NCBI GenBank assembly: GCA_006384855.1 | Contig: VCJN01001416.1 | Span: 46,807-110,806 of the forward strand | From: Tetraselmis striata | Taxonomy: Eukaryota > Chlorophyta > Chlorodendrophyceae > Chlorodendrales > Chlorodendraceae | Reading direction: 5' to 3' | DNA length: 64,000 bases | Shown: in pieces, positions 24,138 through 37,664 of the stretch | Position numbering within the stretch: position 1 is the stretch's first letter | How the letters are laid out: each line of letters starts with the position of its first letter | The notes under the pieces: generated by a model | What the model was told of the DNA's origin: nothing | Seen by the model: only the letters and a program-made list of their open reading frames with translations | Database searches by the model: none | Translations under genes and position numbers: made by a program

Positions 24138-25763
24138 CTATGCGCGGCCACTGTAGTCGTTGGTGCCCGTGTTGACAATGATCTTCTCACCCTGCTGGAT
24201 GAAGAGAGGCACGTTGACGACTGCCCCGGTCTCCATCTTGGCAGGCTTGTTGCCGCCTGCAACCAGGGGGGCGATAAGCGTCAGCGGCAGAGGTGTCACT
24301 CCAGATGGGGCGCCCAAAAGGCCGTTGTGGGCCCACCGTACCACTCTGGGTGTTGCCCTTCACGCCAGGGTCGCACTCCGCCACCACGAGCTCGACTGTG
24401 TTGGGCAGGTCCACGCTGATGGTCTTCCCCTCCCAGGTCACTATGCTGACAGTGAGCCCCTCCTTGAGATACTTCGACCAGGTCTCATCCTGCAGCAGGA
24501 CAGCGTTGGCCATGTGATTCCGGCACCTGTGGAGCAGCCGGCTAGAAACTTCAACAGCAAGTGCGTGCGCGCCACGGGAAGGGAAGCGCACTGTCCCCCC
24601 GTGGAAATGACTACCTCGGGGATGCGGGACTCCTCGTACGTCTCCAAATCCATGAACACATACTGCGAGTACAGAGCAGAGCAGTCAGCGCTTCCGGCTT
24701 GTACTCAGCGCATGCACGTCTGAGCCGCAGTGACAACTGCGCGCTTATCAGCCGACGACGAGTGCGCCTCCTCAAACGCTGCACACCTGGTCGCCGTCAA
24801 TATATGTGAACTGGGCATCCCTCTTCTCGACGACAGCAGTCTCCAGCTGCAGAAGCAGACAGGGAGGTGGGCAGCAGCCCGCCGCAGTTAGTCGCACCCA
24901 CGTCCACCTCACAAGCGCACATGCGGTTGTTTGCGCGCTGCACGCAAGCAGCAGCTCATCGGCGACTAGCTGCAAGATGCCATGGCAGGGTGAAGACCCG
25001 AAATGATCCCCATGCCCTGTGCAGCCCGGGCGCAAGCAAGGGACACCATAACCACCGCTAGGCGGGAAACTTGAGTTCCCTTTTTGGGGGGGGGAGGGTG
25101 GAGGGGGGGCGGCACCGGCTCGCCAGCGCGGAAGGTCTTCTCCACGGTGTTTCCGCTCAGGTAGTTCCTGATCTTGGAGCGCACAAAGGCGGAGCCCTTG
25201 CCAGGCTTGACATGCAAGAACTCTGTTGCCAGGGTAAGCATCGTCAGCATGGCGCAGCGCTCACAGTAGTTAGGGCTAAAAAACCGCCGGGTGGGAGCTC
25301 ATTTTCTTCGCCTCCGGGACAGGACTGGCAACAGAACAAGACCTTATGCTCTGGGCATCCAGAGAGAGAGAGAGAAACCTTACATGGAGCTGTGTGTGGT
25401 TTAAGGGCGTCAAGGCAACCTAGTTGGGTAAGCATCCATATTTGCTATCGGTGCTTTCTAGGTAAGGGGTGCGCAGACTCACCCATGACGCGATACGGGG
25501 CGCCATCAATGAGGATGGTCGTCCCATTCTTAATGTCGTTGGAGGTGATGTTGACGATCTGGAGAAGCCCACGCGGCCGGATATGGCGCCTTGCAACCTG
25601 TTGACAGCCCAAGCCCAACCCCTCAGAGCACGCGACTTCTTTTGAGAGTTGCGGGGGCACTTCGGAACACTGCACGCCGCCCAACGCCTGGTAGCGATCT
25701 TACCAGTGGTCGGGGCTGGATGTGCTGTCCCCTGAGCGACACAGCGCTGCTAGGCACACTCCT
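24138..25763 (-). CDS. efp: Plastid-type translation elongation factor P
   Basis: EF-P binds stalled ribosomes and helps form peptide bonds at polyproline stretches; in algae the bacterial-type form works in the plastid. Exons on the minus strand: 25483-25597, 25116-25222, 24787-24846, 24615-24662, 24342-24489 and 24138-24256. Phases agree and give 198 residues for the core, close to bacterial EF-P. Hallmarks: [35 protein letters not shown] (the loop Lys that is modified in bacteria lies in GKG), [30 protein letters not shown], and the end [12 protein letters not shown] with TAG exactly where plastid EF-Ps stop. At least one more 5' exon (from about 25763) adds a basic stretch that fits a transit peptide. 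Its start, beyond a poly(C) intron, was not found. Confidence 0.85.
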
Positions 25764-26940
25764 GCAACGTCCAGGGAGGGGAAGGAGAGGGGGGGGGGGG
25801 GGGGGGGGGGGGGAGGGTGAGTCACAAATCACCTAAGGCCGTCTGCGACTCGGTGTAGCCAACTGCCCCTATCCGAGGCAAGTCGAAGCTAAGTTGCCCA
25901 CTATCGCTCGCTACAGTACTTATTCTGGAGACCTCAGCGAATCTGCGACTTGATAACGAAAGGATTGCCCTGCTGAATCTTAGGTGTCCCTGCGGTCACA
26001 TATAGCTAACGTTCGGCTGGCGAGCGTGGTTGATGGCAACTCCGTCCGACGGGCGGCTGCCGACAGGGGCTCCGAGACGGGAAATGCCTGACCCCAACCG
26101 ATAACGCGATACTACTGGCGCAGACGAGTCCATATATTCTTCATCAGGTGCCAGTGGGAGCCTGTGCACTCGGGCTGTGTCGTTTTCGTGTGCCCGTTGG
26201 GCGGATGTGGGGTGGTGCCAATGCACGAGAGGCGGCGGCCTGTACCTCGACGCGGCCATCGCGGGACGAACGATACGGGAAGCCATCCTTGGGTCTCCTT
26301 GCCGGAGGTGTCACGGAGCCTGGAATCAGGATACTGGAACACCGGTTAGGACGCGAAGGCCTGCGAGATATCAAAAGGGCGACCGAAGGAGGCGCAGCAG
26401 ATCAATGCAACCTGCGGGGTCGGCGACGAGCAGATGGTATAGGGCGGATGAGGCGCCCCACGGCCGCGTCTGATAAGCAGGACGATAGGGCGACTACATG
26501 CACCGGGGGCTGTAACAAATCCACCTGGCGCTACTACTGCTAAAAGCTAAAGTACCAAAAAACGTACAAAACGATTATGGGTAGCGACTACTCAATAGTA
26601 CTACTCGGCTGGCTGGTATGAATATGACATGGTGATAGAGTACATGAAAAAAATATAAATAGCCCATAAAGTTTGACGCTATGAAATTAAGCGTCCGAAT
26701 ACACCATATTCACACCAGTTCGATGCGGAAGGATGAGGAAGTATATAGCGACTACTGTAAGTATCATCGCAAAGGCCACGAAGTAGGCCATCACAGCGCC
26801 AGTAGTTCCAGTAGTGATGGGGTTGTTCTAGCAGGGGGAGAACGCTGTCAGTGGCGCTACTCCCCCCAAGTCCACTGTGCACGCGGAAAACAGGCTGGCG
26901 GCAGCAAAGTTTCATCCTGCTGTGGCTCTCCTGACCCCGG
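25764..26940. other. Intergenic; 5' side of EF-P, no gene seen
   Basis: Contains a poly(G) run of about 22 at 25791-25813 (poly(C) in the sense of EF-P, probably inside its first intron). From 26.5 to 26.8 kb it is AT-rich. A segment near 26510-26545 weakly recalls the foldback family's AACAAATCCACC end. Confidence 0.4.
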
Positions 26941-27246
26941 TTGTTGCTGAGCGTGTCGACCATCACACCGTCGAGTGCCAAGAGGCGCGCGCATCTTGCC
27001 AGCTGGACGTCCGGAGGCGGATGTTACACTGCCCCTGTGGCGCCAATATATGGCTGCGGCGAGGCGAAGTGTCCAGTGGTAGCATCCTCTCTACCGTGGC
27101 GGGATCCATACCCTGCCAGCGTGCACGCGGACGTTGCCTGGGCGGGTCGAGACTTGGTTCCCCAGTGGGCTGGAACCCCATCTGTGAACGAAAGCGGCCC
27201 ACTGCGCCAACTACCCGTCGGAGCCTGTACAGTACCTGAATTGCCG

Positions 27247-29027
27247 ATGCCTGGAAAGTCCCTAGCTGACACAAAGAAGGGCAGCCGCCGCCGCCGGTCA
27301 TTGAACCCAATGGAGTGCTTGCCAGCATTCACGGCGAGCCAGGCGGATGAGGGGCGAGAGCATGTGGTGGCTGAGAAGCCCACCACACTGCTCCGCGTGT
27401 CATCCTCCCTTCAACGCCGGGTAGGTTCCTATATGCCTACCTAAAAACTTGCTCATGTCTACTTGCTTACGCCTGCTCCTGCATTCTGGCATGTGCATGT
27501 GCATGTGCATGGAAGAGCAGGCGTGTCAACCCGGCACTGATGCTACACCATCCGCTTCTGTCACGCCCATGCGGTGGCCCAAACAGCCGGTGCTCGCGAT
27601 GAATGGGGACATCGGCGATGCACGCCAGGAGATTGTCCGGTCCATCTCCAAGCTGCAGGCCCCGACGTTTGTCAAGCGCGACACGTCAATCTCAGCAACT
27701 GTGAATATGGGAGCCGCGCTGGAGGATGGCATGCAGGTGCGTCCGCACCCCTGGTCCATGCCGTCTACACCTCGCAAGCTGTGCATGCGCGATGTGGTGC
27801 TTTCAACACATGTGCATCCTCCTCCCCCCCCCCCCCCCCCTGACCCCTCATGCCCCCCCACGCCGCCTCTCCCTCCTTAAAGCCTGTGGGAAGGGCGTTT
27901 CAGCGCCTCGCCAGTCAACGGATGGACTCCTCTGCGAGGTTGCCGACCATACCTCATGATCGCGAGGCCCCCAACCACAGAGGCAGGGGATGCACAGGTC
28001 ATTGCCAGCACTAGCCACAAGGCAGAGGGCGGCAGGCCGCACTCCCTGGCTAGGATGGTAAGCTGGACGGCTAGCAGGTACGCGGATGCGTACGGCCCCA
28101 TGCTTAGATGTATGCTTAGGGTTGTATGCAGGGGCAGACAGTGAGGCGGTGTCTCCACTGCCTGACATCATCCGTCTGCAAGCAGGAAGTTACTGGACGT
28201 TGCCATCAAGCGGGAGCAGCAGCAGCAGCCAGCGCGTCAGGTCGCGGAGCATGTGCGCTTGCGTGAACGGATGGCGCGGCTTCACCTTGTGGAGCATGAG
28301 CAGATCGGCGACGGCAATTGCCAGGTATGCCACCGCCGTTGACAGCTCTCCGCCATCCTCGCGATTTGCCAGCGCTGCTGACGACCGGCAGCTGACGCAA
28401 CATGCTGCTGCTGCTGCGTGCAGTTTCGCGCCATCTCCCATCAGCTGTACGATACACCAAAGTGGCACCAGAACATCCGCCGGAAGGCGGTGGCGCACAT
28501 GAAAGCCGACAGCGATTTCTTCGTTGCGTTCCTTGGCGAAGACTTTGATGACTACTGCAAGGAGATGCTGATGGCGGGTACCTGGGGCGATGAGCTGACG
28601 CTGGTGCGGCCGTCGCGGCAACCATGTGCTCGCTGAGAGTGAATGATACCCGCGCCACACACCCATACTGCAGTGCTGAGCTCGTACTGCCGTGCTCCCC
28701 TCGCAGCGAGCTGCGGCAGATGGGCTTGGAGTGACCATTCATGTCGTGACCTCCGAGGCGGAGAACTGGTACGTGCCGTCGTGTTTTAGAACTGCTCTCC
28801 GCGGACCTCTCCCCTCCCCAACCGCCCTCTCGTGTCCACACCTTGTTCCAGCTATGCGTGTGCTCACCGGTGTTGCTCACTCTCGAACCTGCGCTATGCC
28901 GCGCAGGTACATGGTGTACGAGCCCACAAAGCAGCTGTTGAAGAAGGAGATATTCCTCTCATACGTGTCCCCAATCCACTACAACTCCCTGACGCGCATG
29001 AAGCGGTCTCCGTCCGCTCCGCTGTAA
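27247..29027 (+). CDS. OTU-domain cysteine protease (deubiquitinase)
   Basis: Cleaves ubiquitin chains. The 3' exons are clear and phase-consistent: one ending at 28324, then 28424-28603, 28707-28768 and 28907-29027. Catalytic Asp/Cys motif GDGNCQFRAIS spans an intron right after GDGNCQ. It is followed by HQLYDTPKWHQNIRRKAV, WGDELTLRAAADGLGVTIHV, and the catalytic His in SPIHYNSL. The helix before the domain (RLRERMARLHLVEHEQI) matches plant OTU9-12-type proteins. Upstream exons (about 27247-27430 and 27540-27736) are Ser/Arg-rich and have good donors, but the start codon is a guess; the frame is open back to 26941. Likely cytosolic or nuclear. An intron here holds a poly(C) run. Confidence 0.8.
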
Positions 29028-31880
29028 GCCGCAGGTCCAATTGGCTTTGACATATTACCGTAGCCTCAGATACACCGCGGCCTTAACGAATGTCATGCCA
29101 ATCTTCACCTCTCATTGCGCGCCAGGCTCCGCGAAATGTCTGCATCTGAACTATTCCGTTAGGCACAAATAGTAATGGGCATGCAAGCATCAGCATTGCA
29201 CGTGTATTAGCGGTGGAGTGCGGCCTCGATCACTTTAAGTTCCTGTGATTTACACTGGACGTGCGGAACCTGTCGGGTGTTGATGCCAGAGTGCTTTCGA
29301 AGCTTTATGCAGCATGTGCTTGTCGCAAGGTCGGGCGGGCGGGCAGGGAATTGGCGTGCCCCACCGCAGCAGAGCTGGTACACCAGCATTATTGTAATTC
29401 GGCAACCACCGACTAGCTTTGCAACGATCTGCGTGTCGTAGAGTATAGTCATTAGCGCATGCCGGTTTTATCTTCGAGGTCTGGCGGAGCCCTCAGGCTT
29501 GGACTCGCGCAGCGTCTATATAGCGATCCCCAGGAAGTCTGAAACCCGGTGCAAGATGCCATACATTAATGTGCATTCTTAAGCGCATGTGAATGCGGTT
29601 GACAGGTCACTCTGCTGGGCCTCAACACTTACGAAGTCGCTGCTGCTATTGGTGTCCCAGGTCAGTACCTGGCACAGGCAGAAAGCCAAACAGTCGTTAC
29701 TCCATGCCGATGCATACCTGGAACACTGCTCCAATCTCATGCAAGGCCAGCACGCCAAAGTATTTGCTCCGGAGTGTTGTAACAGCCCTCACCATCAAAC
29801 ATCTGAGATATGGAATTCTGCTTCTGCACACAAACAAATATACGTCACATGGTAATACAGGTAGGTGTATATATATGTCTAGTGCAGCGTTATGTGTGGT
29901 GTGGTGTAGTGTAGTGCTATGTATGGTGGTGTGTGGTGCGGTGGGGTGGGGTGTGTACGAATGATTTGCTGCATTCCACACTTTCAATCGTCGGTAGCGT
30001 CCTTCCACTTCTCGCCCGAAAATGCATAATGTCGCGTACGTAAGATAAGCTGCTGTAATGATGTTTTCTGCGTGATGTTGCCGTGGACAGCAAGGGGAAG
30101 CGCCAAGCCACCAAAGCAGCATTCGTAGTACATAGCAGGCGGCGTCAAGAACCGTTTGTCCATCGTCCTCTGCTACCACTTTGCCGTGCAGGATGACGTG
30201 TTGACACAACATGCCTCCTCTCTTGTAGCTTTGGGGGTTTGGGGCTCGCATGCATTGCTGCAGTGCCGAGTACCGCCCCTCGCGACGACATGATATACCT
30301 CATCTCCGCGGCGGCTCCAAAACCATAATTTTCGTTTTACAGAAGTTGACTAGAGTGTATTATGTTAGACAATGACTATGTAAGTGTGTGAACTATATGA
30401 GACGGATAGATAGGGGGAGATATTAAGGGCCGTAAGTGTAACAACACGGCACTAGAAACCAGGGATGCGCGATACAAACTCCGTGGTTCTCGCACATCCG
30501 GCCTTCCGCCGGAACTGCCCTCTGTACTGTTGAGGGAACTGATGAATCATCTCAGGCATGGCTCAGTCTAGGACTAAACTCGTAGTCCTTTCAGTCTGAA
30601 TGATAAATTCATCAGGCGGAAGTGCCAGAAGTGCGGAACGGCGCGAGGATTGAAAGGTGGTTAGAGGTGAATTAAATCAGGCCAGTTCAGCCTGAATTCC
30701 GGGCATAAGATCCGTCTAGTTAGTATATCTTGGGAGAGGTGGGGGGGAGAGGGCGGCGGGGAGGGGGGGGGGAGGGGGGATTCCACCTGGAGTTCTGGCG
30801 GAGCAATACTCCGCTGTATTCCGCCTGGAGTATCGGAATTCCGTTCCGCCTTAACTGACATGAATCAGTTCATAGTATTTCCGGCGCAACCCTGGTAAGC
30901 TCGCTACAGCCGACACTCCAAGCCCATGCCAATACTTCAGGCGGAATGCCGCTCAAGCACCAACAGCTCCAAAGCAGTGCTACTTGCGCGGAGCAAGGGG
31001 AGCCGCCATTCTACTTACTACCATTGGGTAGTTAACGTGAAGTACTCCGAGAACTACATGCCAGCAAATGCTGTTGCATCGTTGGAACATTGTAATGTAC
31101 CAGGGGACACGCCCCCGCTTTCAGGAGACAGTGCAAGACAGCCAGGAGGGATATACAACGGTAACAGACCGCTGAAATACACGCGGCCATTTCGCATCTC
31201 TGCTGCGCTGCCCCACTGCTAATCCATCTGCCGGTATTCCCTACAATGCCACTATTGTATCGTAACTGGCCTTTAATTAGTCTTGCGGAATGCTTCGGCA
31301 ACTGGCTTGATGACTATAGCGGAGCGCCGCGTACCCAGGGCTTTCCGTAACTGGATTGCTGCCGAACGATGCGTTGCTGAACGGCCGGGTAGCAGAGACG
31401 CTGCAAAGGTTCACTGGTGGCCGTCCTGTCCCTGTGGGGGAAATATACCAGTATGGAGATACTTTACCAGGAAACCATGATATCGGATACATCACATGCA
31501 ATTCAGGGGGGCTGCAGCTCGTACGTGTTCATGACGCCCCTCAGTGATTTACTTCACCCGCACAAATGGAGCTGTGCGTACTGTAGAGCCGTGTCAGCAC
31601 CGTGGCGGCGGCAGTACTGCGCGCGAATATATCTGCCCCCGTAATAAATAAACATTTCCACAAAGATACGACTTTCTGCAAGGAAAGCAACGAGCATCAC
31701 AGTGCCCCATACTTCTCGAGGTATGGTGATTTCTGCTGGACGAGTTGCGAGTGGCAGGTTGTTGAATGACGGGATCATACCGCGGGCGATTATATCAAAA
31801 GTCGTGCACCCCATAATGGTACAGCTACTGCTATTGGTACCTAGCTACAGCGCCGCCGCCATCGCCGTCACGCGTTGGGG
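29028..31880. other. Long stretch without a confident gene
   Basis: Minus-strand frames at 29697-30251 (ending CLMVRAVTTLRSKYFGVL, then ALHEIGAVFQ before a GTATGC donor) and at 31554-31814 (reading MIPSFNNLPLATRPAEITIP) look more protein-like than chance but match nothing I know. From 30480 to 31000 there are repeated GGCGGAA/TTCCGCC inverted blocks that may be MITE remains. A G-rich tract lies at 30738-30780. Confidence 0.3.
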
Positions 31881-34800
31881 TCATTTCTCAGCAGTCCCCT
31901 CCTCCAGAGGCTCCAGCGGCACAGCCACTGGAGGCTCGCCCGCACTGGGCGGGTGGTACATGCCGCACTCGTGGTTGTGCCGCCTGGAGGCCGTCGAGTT
32001 CGACTTGGCTGCGCGGCAGATGGTGATGCGGTCGTGCCGGGACAGCGCGTCGAGCACCTCCGCCTCCGTCTCCCACGAGTGCACGGGAGACCCGTCCTCC
32101 CGCACCGTCCCGAATTTCCTGAGCAGCACCGCAGACTTTAATCCCAACTCGCAGGGAGCGCACTGCGCTCGCACCTCAACATGCAGTAGAGGAACGACGA
32201 AGGGGGGGGGGGGGGGGCGGGGGTCCGCACCTGGCGCCAAAGCCGTGGTAGTAGTGATACTTCAGGTTCTTGCCGTTGTCGTCCTTCGAGCCAAAGCCGT
32301 ACAGGGTGACCTTCTGGCACAGCTGCAGCAGCAGGTACACGCTCACAAACCCCGAGGAGGGCGTGCTGCCGCCCTGGTACGGGCCATACCCGGCCTTGCA
32401 CAACCGGTCGCGGTAGCCTGCGCAGGGAGGAGACAGGCGAGCGGCCAGGGGGGGGTGGGGGGGGGGGGGGGGGGGGTCAATGTAAATTGTGGACGAGTGT
32501 GGCATGCATCGTCGCATCCGTGTCCGTGCAACCAAGAGCAAACAGTCATCGCTTCGCTTGCTTGCACTAGTAGTTCATGAGCACCGGTAGGCTGAGCTGT
32601 AGATGCGGTGGCTGCAGAAAGAGCACCGATGATCCGCCATGGGGGGGAGGGGGGGGGGGGGGGCAAGCCAGCGCGGACAACAATGACAGCCGGCGCAGAT
32701 TGGCAGCATAGCATCGCCCCCATTGCCGGTAGGCGGTGTCGGTGCCGGGGAGGGCAGGGCGCACCCGCCAGCAGGCGCCGCGCCGCGCTGACGACGCGCG
32801 AGGACAGCAGCAGCATGCGCACGTCGCGCCGGCCCAGCCGGAGCAGCGTCTGCGCCATCTCGTCAAACTGCGCGCCCGTCACGCGCGTGAGCAGCAGCGT
32901 GAGGCCCTTCTCCAGCGGCATCTGCGGGTTCTCCGCCGCCCGCTGCTTCATGACCTCCTGCACCGCGCAGGCCATGACCAGGTCGCCGTCAGACCACCGC
33001 CATGCCTCTCCCCGTGCAAAAGAGCCGGGTGTGTGTGTGGGGGGGGGGGGGGGGGGGGTGGCACTGCGCATGGCACCTTGTAGTTGATGTAGCGCAGCGT
33101 CCACAGGTTGTTCAGCATGCGGAAGGTGGTCTTTCCGCCCACGTAAGGACGATACCCGTCGCAGGGCGCCTGCCACGCAGCGAAGGGGGGGGGGGGGGGG
33201 GGGGGTCAGCGATGACATGGATGGTGCCCTAGTTGCGTCAAGGGTGCCGCCGGTGCGGAATTCAGCTAAGACCGCTTCTTTGTGAAGGGAGTTGTTATTA
33301 GGGAGGGGGTAATGCACCACTGCATTATTAGGTCTACTGCGGTGTTGAAAACATTTTGTGTACTGTTGAGCGGGAAGCCTTTTAAATTGTCTTGCTTTTG
33401 AATAGGGAGCGGCCCATTGCGGCCCCCGCCTGCATACACACTCGTGCAACATGTGGGTGTGTGTGCCGCCCGTAGTGGCTGTACTGCATCCACGCGTGTA
33501 AGCTGCATCTTAGTAGGACAGGTCTCCTGTACTTGCAACCCGTAATTATGCCGAGAAATCAACTCTGCCTTATTGTTAGTGTACCGCTAAGGATACGATG
33601 GCATTCAGCGCAACTGGCACACGTGCGCACTTGATCTTCAGTGTTGTAGCAGTTCTGGAAGGCGTGCCTGGGTCTCTACGGGGTGCAGGGAGCCCCGTCC
33701 CACACCACCCCATGTCCGAGCGCAACGATGTTGTGGGTGCAAGCAGAGATCGCGGCATGGCACGGGTTGCCGCATGGGTATGGTGGGAGGTTGCCCAGCT
33801 GCGGCCAGCCGCCCCCCCCCCCCCCCCCCCCCCCCCCTTCCCCCCCTTTGGCATGGGGTGGGGGCCGGCGGACCTGGTTGGTGCGCAGGACGACGTTGTG
33901 CGAGTTGATGGCCTCCCCGAACTTGGAGAGCCGGAGGCCGCCGCTGTTGCCCACGATGGCACACGACTGCGGCGCGCCGAGAGCAGGGTCAGTGCGGAGG
34001 GGGCAGGGCGGTGCGGCGCTACGCGGGGCTCGGGCGGTGCCGCGTCATCGTGGGCTAAGGGGGGAGGAAGTGTGGGGTGTGTGGGCGGGGTAGGGGGAGG
34101 GGGGCGCGCCTGCCAGCTGTAGCGGCGCACGATGTCGGAGGAGTTGGGGTACAGGAGGTTGATGTTGTTGATGACGTCCTCCATGTGCAGCTGGATGAAG
34201 TTCTTGCGGTGCACAAACACGTCGTCTACCTTGGTCTGCGCTGCCGGCCATCAGCGCCCTCAGCCACCAGAGTCTGACCGATGCACGGCACGGTACTAGT
34301 CAAAATCCCCCCAAATGCCGGTATGGCTGATGCGGCGCTGGGTCGCGGCGGCAAGTGTGGTCACTGATACGACGGCTACCGGTACGAGCACTGCAGCTGA
34401 GAGCAAACGGGGCGATTCCGTCGTGACATCCCCAGGGGGTTCACTTGACACTCTCGCCGCTGTTATATACCAGCAGTGCCAACAACCGGAGGAGCCCACT
34501 GTGTGGGCCGTGCTCCGAAAACGCAACGCAGCCCGACAACACACCGCCCGCACGCCGCAGCAAACAAAAGCGAGATGTTGGAGCGTGCGCGGCGCTAGCT
34601 CCTGGAGGACTCTGCGCCCTCAGAGTGCCTACAGTCCCGTGCAAACACTTACGGACATGTGATTTCCCTGCCTTCCTTCCGCGGATGCAACTCAGCCAGG
34701 TTCTGCCCCCCCCCCCCCCCCCCTCTTAATACACCTATCCAATGCCCAAACGGAGCCCTCTCTGCACTCCATGGCACCGTGGCAACCCTAGGGCAAGGGC

Positions 34801-35904
34801 TTCCCAGCGCATGCGTCTCCCCGGGCTCCTCCGTGCCGGGGCGCGTCCGGGCGCACCTTAATGGGCAGCGTCACCGGCAGGCCCTGCAGCCCGGGCTTTC
34901 CCTCCGGCCGGCCCTTCACGTGGCACAGCCTGCCAGCCGGGGACGAGGGCGCCCAGCAACTGCGTTAGCTGACTGGACACCGGATTGGACAGCTGGACAG
35001 CCGATGATGACAGGCATGGGCAATGCAAGTCGGCTGTGCCGGGGGGAGGGGGGGGGAGGGGGGCAAACTCACTTCACCTTCCATGACGGCAGGTGCGCTG
35101 GCGGCGGCTCTGGCTTATTCTGCGCCACAGGCGCATCAGGGCTTGCGTCAGGTGAGGGATGGGTGCGCCCGACAGCGCTGGGCGCATGGATGTGCCGGCA
35201 TGGATGTCATGATGGCGCGTGATGGCGCTTCTTTCACTGACACAACCATAAGCAAAGCTTCTCAAAAAAAGTACTTGGACGGCGGTGACGTGCGGCTTCT
35301 CTACAGGAGGGACTGAATTAGAGAGTCTAGGTGAGTAGATTAACAGGCACAAGGGGAACCCTGTCCACGAGATGGGCGAGAGACCGGTGTATGGCCCATT
35401 GGCTGTAATTGGGTTCTCGATAGGACGTGTGTAACACTGACCGACTGACTGACTGACTGGCTGGCTAATAGAGCATGCCGTGGGTGGGGGGTGAGGAGCT
35501 TGCGCGCGGTCCAGGTGTCACAACTGGGTCGTTGTCATGCGTGCATGAGCCGTGACGGCCGAGACCCCGCGCTGGCGCTCACCATGCGCGGCTTGCTTAG
35601 CCGGCTGCTGCGCGCTGTCTTCGTCCCGAGCTGGGCGCCGCCATCTGCGTGTGCCGCGGCGGTTTGAGCGGCGTGTGGGTCCCCGCGTTAGATGTCGCAG
35701 AGTAGGGTGGGTGTGTGGGGGGTGTCGAATTGACGCAGGTGGGCGCGCACTGGGCTGTCTCTGCTGCCGGTTGCGCCGCGATAGCGGCAGGAAGTACTGC
35801 TCGCCCGCCAGCAGAAGCAGCAGCAGGGTGACCACGAGGTGCAGGTTGGACTTCCCCAGCCCGATGGGGAGCACCTGCTTCCATGCGCTGAGCAGGGCGG
35901 GCAC
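31881..35904 (-). CDS. GT29 sialyltransferase-like glycosyltransferase, Golgi type II membrane protein
   Basis: Family enzymes move sialic acid or related acidic sugars from CMP-donors in the Golgi lumen. Minus-strand exons: N-terminal exon from 35904, one ending at 35073, 34857-34929, 34110-34235, 33874-33966, 33077-33169, 32765-33005, 32231-32417 and 31881-32118; all except the first two joins check in phase. The N-terminus has a signal anchor (LVVTLLLLLLAGEQYFLPL after 20 residues). Motif L: CAIVGNSGGLRLSKFGEA, then NSHNVVLRTNQ. Motif S: GGSTPSSGFVSVYLLLQLC. Motif III: YHYYHG. Motif VS: HSWETE (H....E). So all four sialyl motifs are present with key residues. Because algae rarely make sialic acid, the true donor could be Kdo or a related sugar. 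The 34110 exon ends at a possible GC donor. Confidence 0.82.
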
Positions 35905-37664
35905 CGGACCACCGCAATGTCAACCGGCGTGTAGATAGAGCTGGCTGATACGTGTGGGTGTCGAGCGGGAGCAGCTGGACGGTGGAGGATGGATGACTGT
36001 GGACGGCCGGCGGGGGTCCGGGGGGGGGGGGGGGGGGGGGGAGTCGGCGCGGCTGAACCGCCGCGACAGGCTTGACGAGATACTGAAGAGCGTGGATTCA
36101 TCGCACCTCATCTCTGTCCGCTGTTGGTTGGCGGGGCGGGCATAGAGACGGCTGAGGCGCCCCGCACCGCAATCCGTGCTGTGCTGTCTGGCCTCCGACT
36201 ACCTAACGTCCGAAAAGTGGTGTACCGCCATCAGCAGCGCAGCGGTGTCCAACATCACACGCGTCCGGCCGGACATGCCGGGCCCTCTGATCCAAACCTA
36301 TACCTTTCCACATAAGTTTGGGTTTTGCAGTTTTGTTCGACATGCGCATGTCATGTAGAAAATACGGCGTGGGCAATTGCATGCAAGTGACTGAGGGCGA
36401 GGTCGACTTGGGAAAAAATGGGGGCGCGCTCTAGGCCTAACCGTGCGACATGGCATGCGTCGTTCTGCGCCCCTCGAGAAATGGCAAATCAATGCGTGTA
36501 AAACTGGCACGGGATAATAACGTTGCGCCATCCCTTCGTGCGCATACATCCAACGCGCAAATCCACGCCGTACTGACATGCTGCCATCTTTAGTGGAAGG
36601 TTCACCGACAACATGTGTGGGACACCAAGATTAGGTCACTAAGGGTGTTGCGCAAGCCCTAAATTACAGTTTCACCACTACATGGCGTGCATTTCGGCCA
36701 AAAAATGGTGCTGTTATTGTTGCCTACTCAAGCATGAAAGGCTTATTGAGCCCTCCTGGGCTTGGGCGAGAGCGCATCAATGGGGGTCGCGTACACGCAT
36801 GGCAATTGCGCCGAATCACAAGTAGAATGCCACATAGCAGCGCGCTATTAAATGCTCGAATATCAGCAAAAATAATATGTTGAAAAACATCACAATGTTG
36901 TTGGCCATTGAGGACATGGCTAGAGAGGGAGCATGTGGCAAGTTTGCGCCGCCCGTGTGCATCTACATTCATAACACTGTCACACAAATGCGTATGGAGT
37001 AAGGGGACACACATAGCGCAAAGCTACGCCGCCATGTTGAGGCTGAGTGTTGCGAAATGATGCCGTGATTGATGTATTTTATGTTTATCGCTAGAAAGTG
37101 GTCAAAACGTGCAAATTAGGTGCTCAAAATTCGAATACCACCTTCCTGCGTTTGACGCAAGGATTTATTGCGCATTTTCCCATAATTTTTGGAACACTCC
37201 CTGAGCCGCTATAAGCGTTTGAAGTCAAGGGGGTGTCGCTTGCAGAGGGCAAAACTGCACTGGTCCTAGCATCCTCACACGCACGTGTGCCCACTCTGCC
37301 TTGCGTGACTATGCTCACCCAAACCCACCCAACCCGCGAGCTACTATGTTTCCTCACACATCTACGCCCATTGCACCATACAATGCTCTATGCATGTGGG
37401 CCATCATATATGTGCCAATAACATGTATGTATTGTTTTGCATCACTGCGTCATGCCCTTTGAGCGCCGCGCCAGATCGCAATACCCTATTCTTAGGGTAC
37501 TAGGCTATAATTCATACCCTATCAAGCAAAGGTTTTATAACAACCTAAAACATTTCCGGGTTCCAGCCCTAAAGCCCTACGTTCAGGTACCCTACTATTT
37601 TTCATTTCATATTCAGCCAAAAAAGGACCCCAAACTTATGTGGAAAGGTGTATATATGTCCTTA
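35905..37664. other. Intergenic; upstream of GT29, no gene seen
   Basis: A poly(G) run of about 22 lies at 36019-36041. The rest is mixed, with no exon I can support. Confidence 0.4.

Noticed and set aside
35430-35465. GACTGACT microsatellite, and CT/GT runs near 15.5, 18.2 and 50.2 kb
   Set aside because: Simple repeats with no sign of function.
31888-36110. Plus-strand and alternative frames with Pro-rich or Gly-rich runs across the GT29 gene
   Set aside because: They are translations of poly(C)/poly(G) introns and shadows of the GT29 exons.
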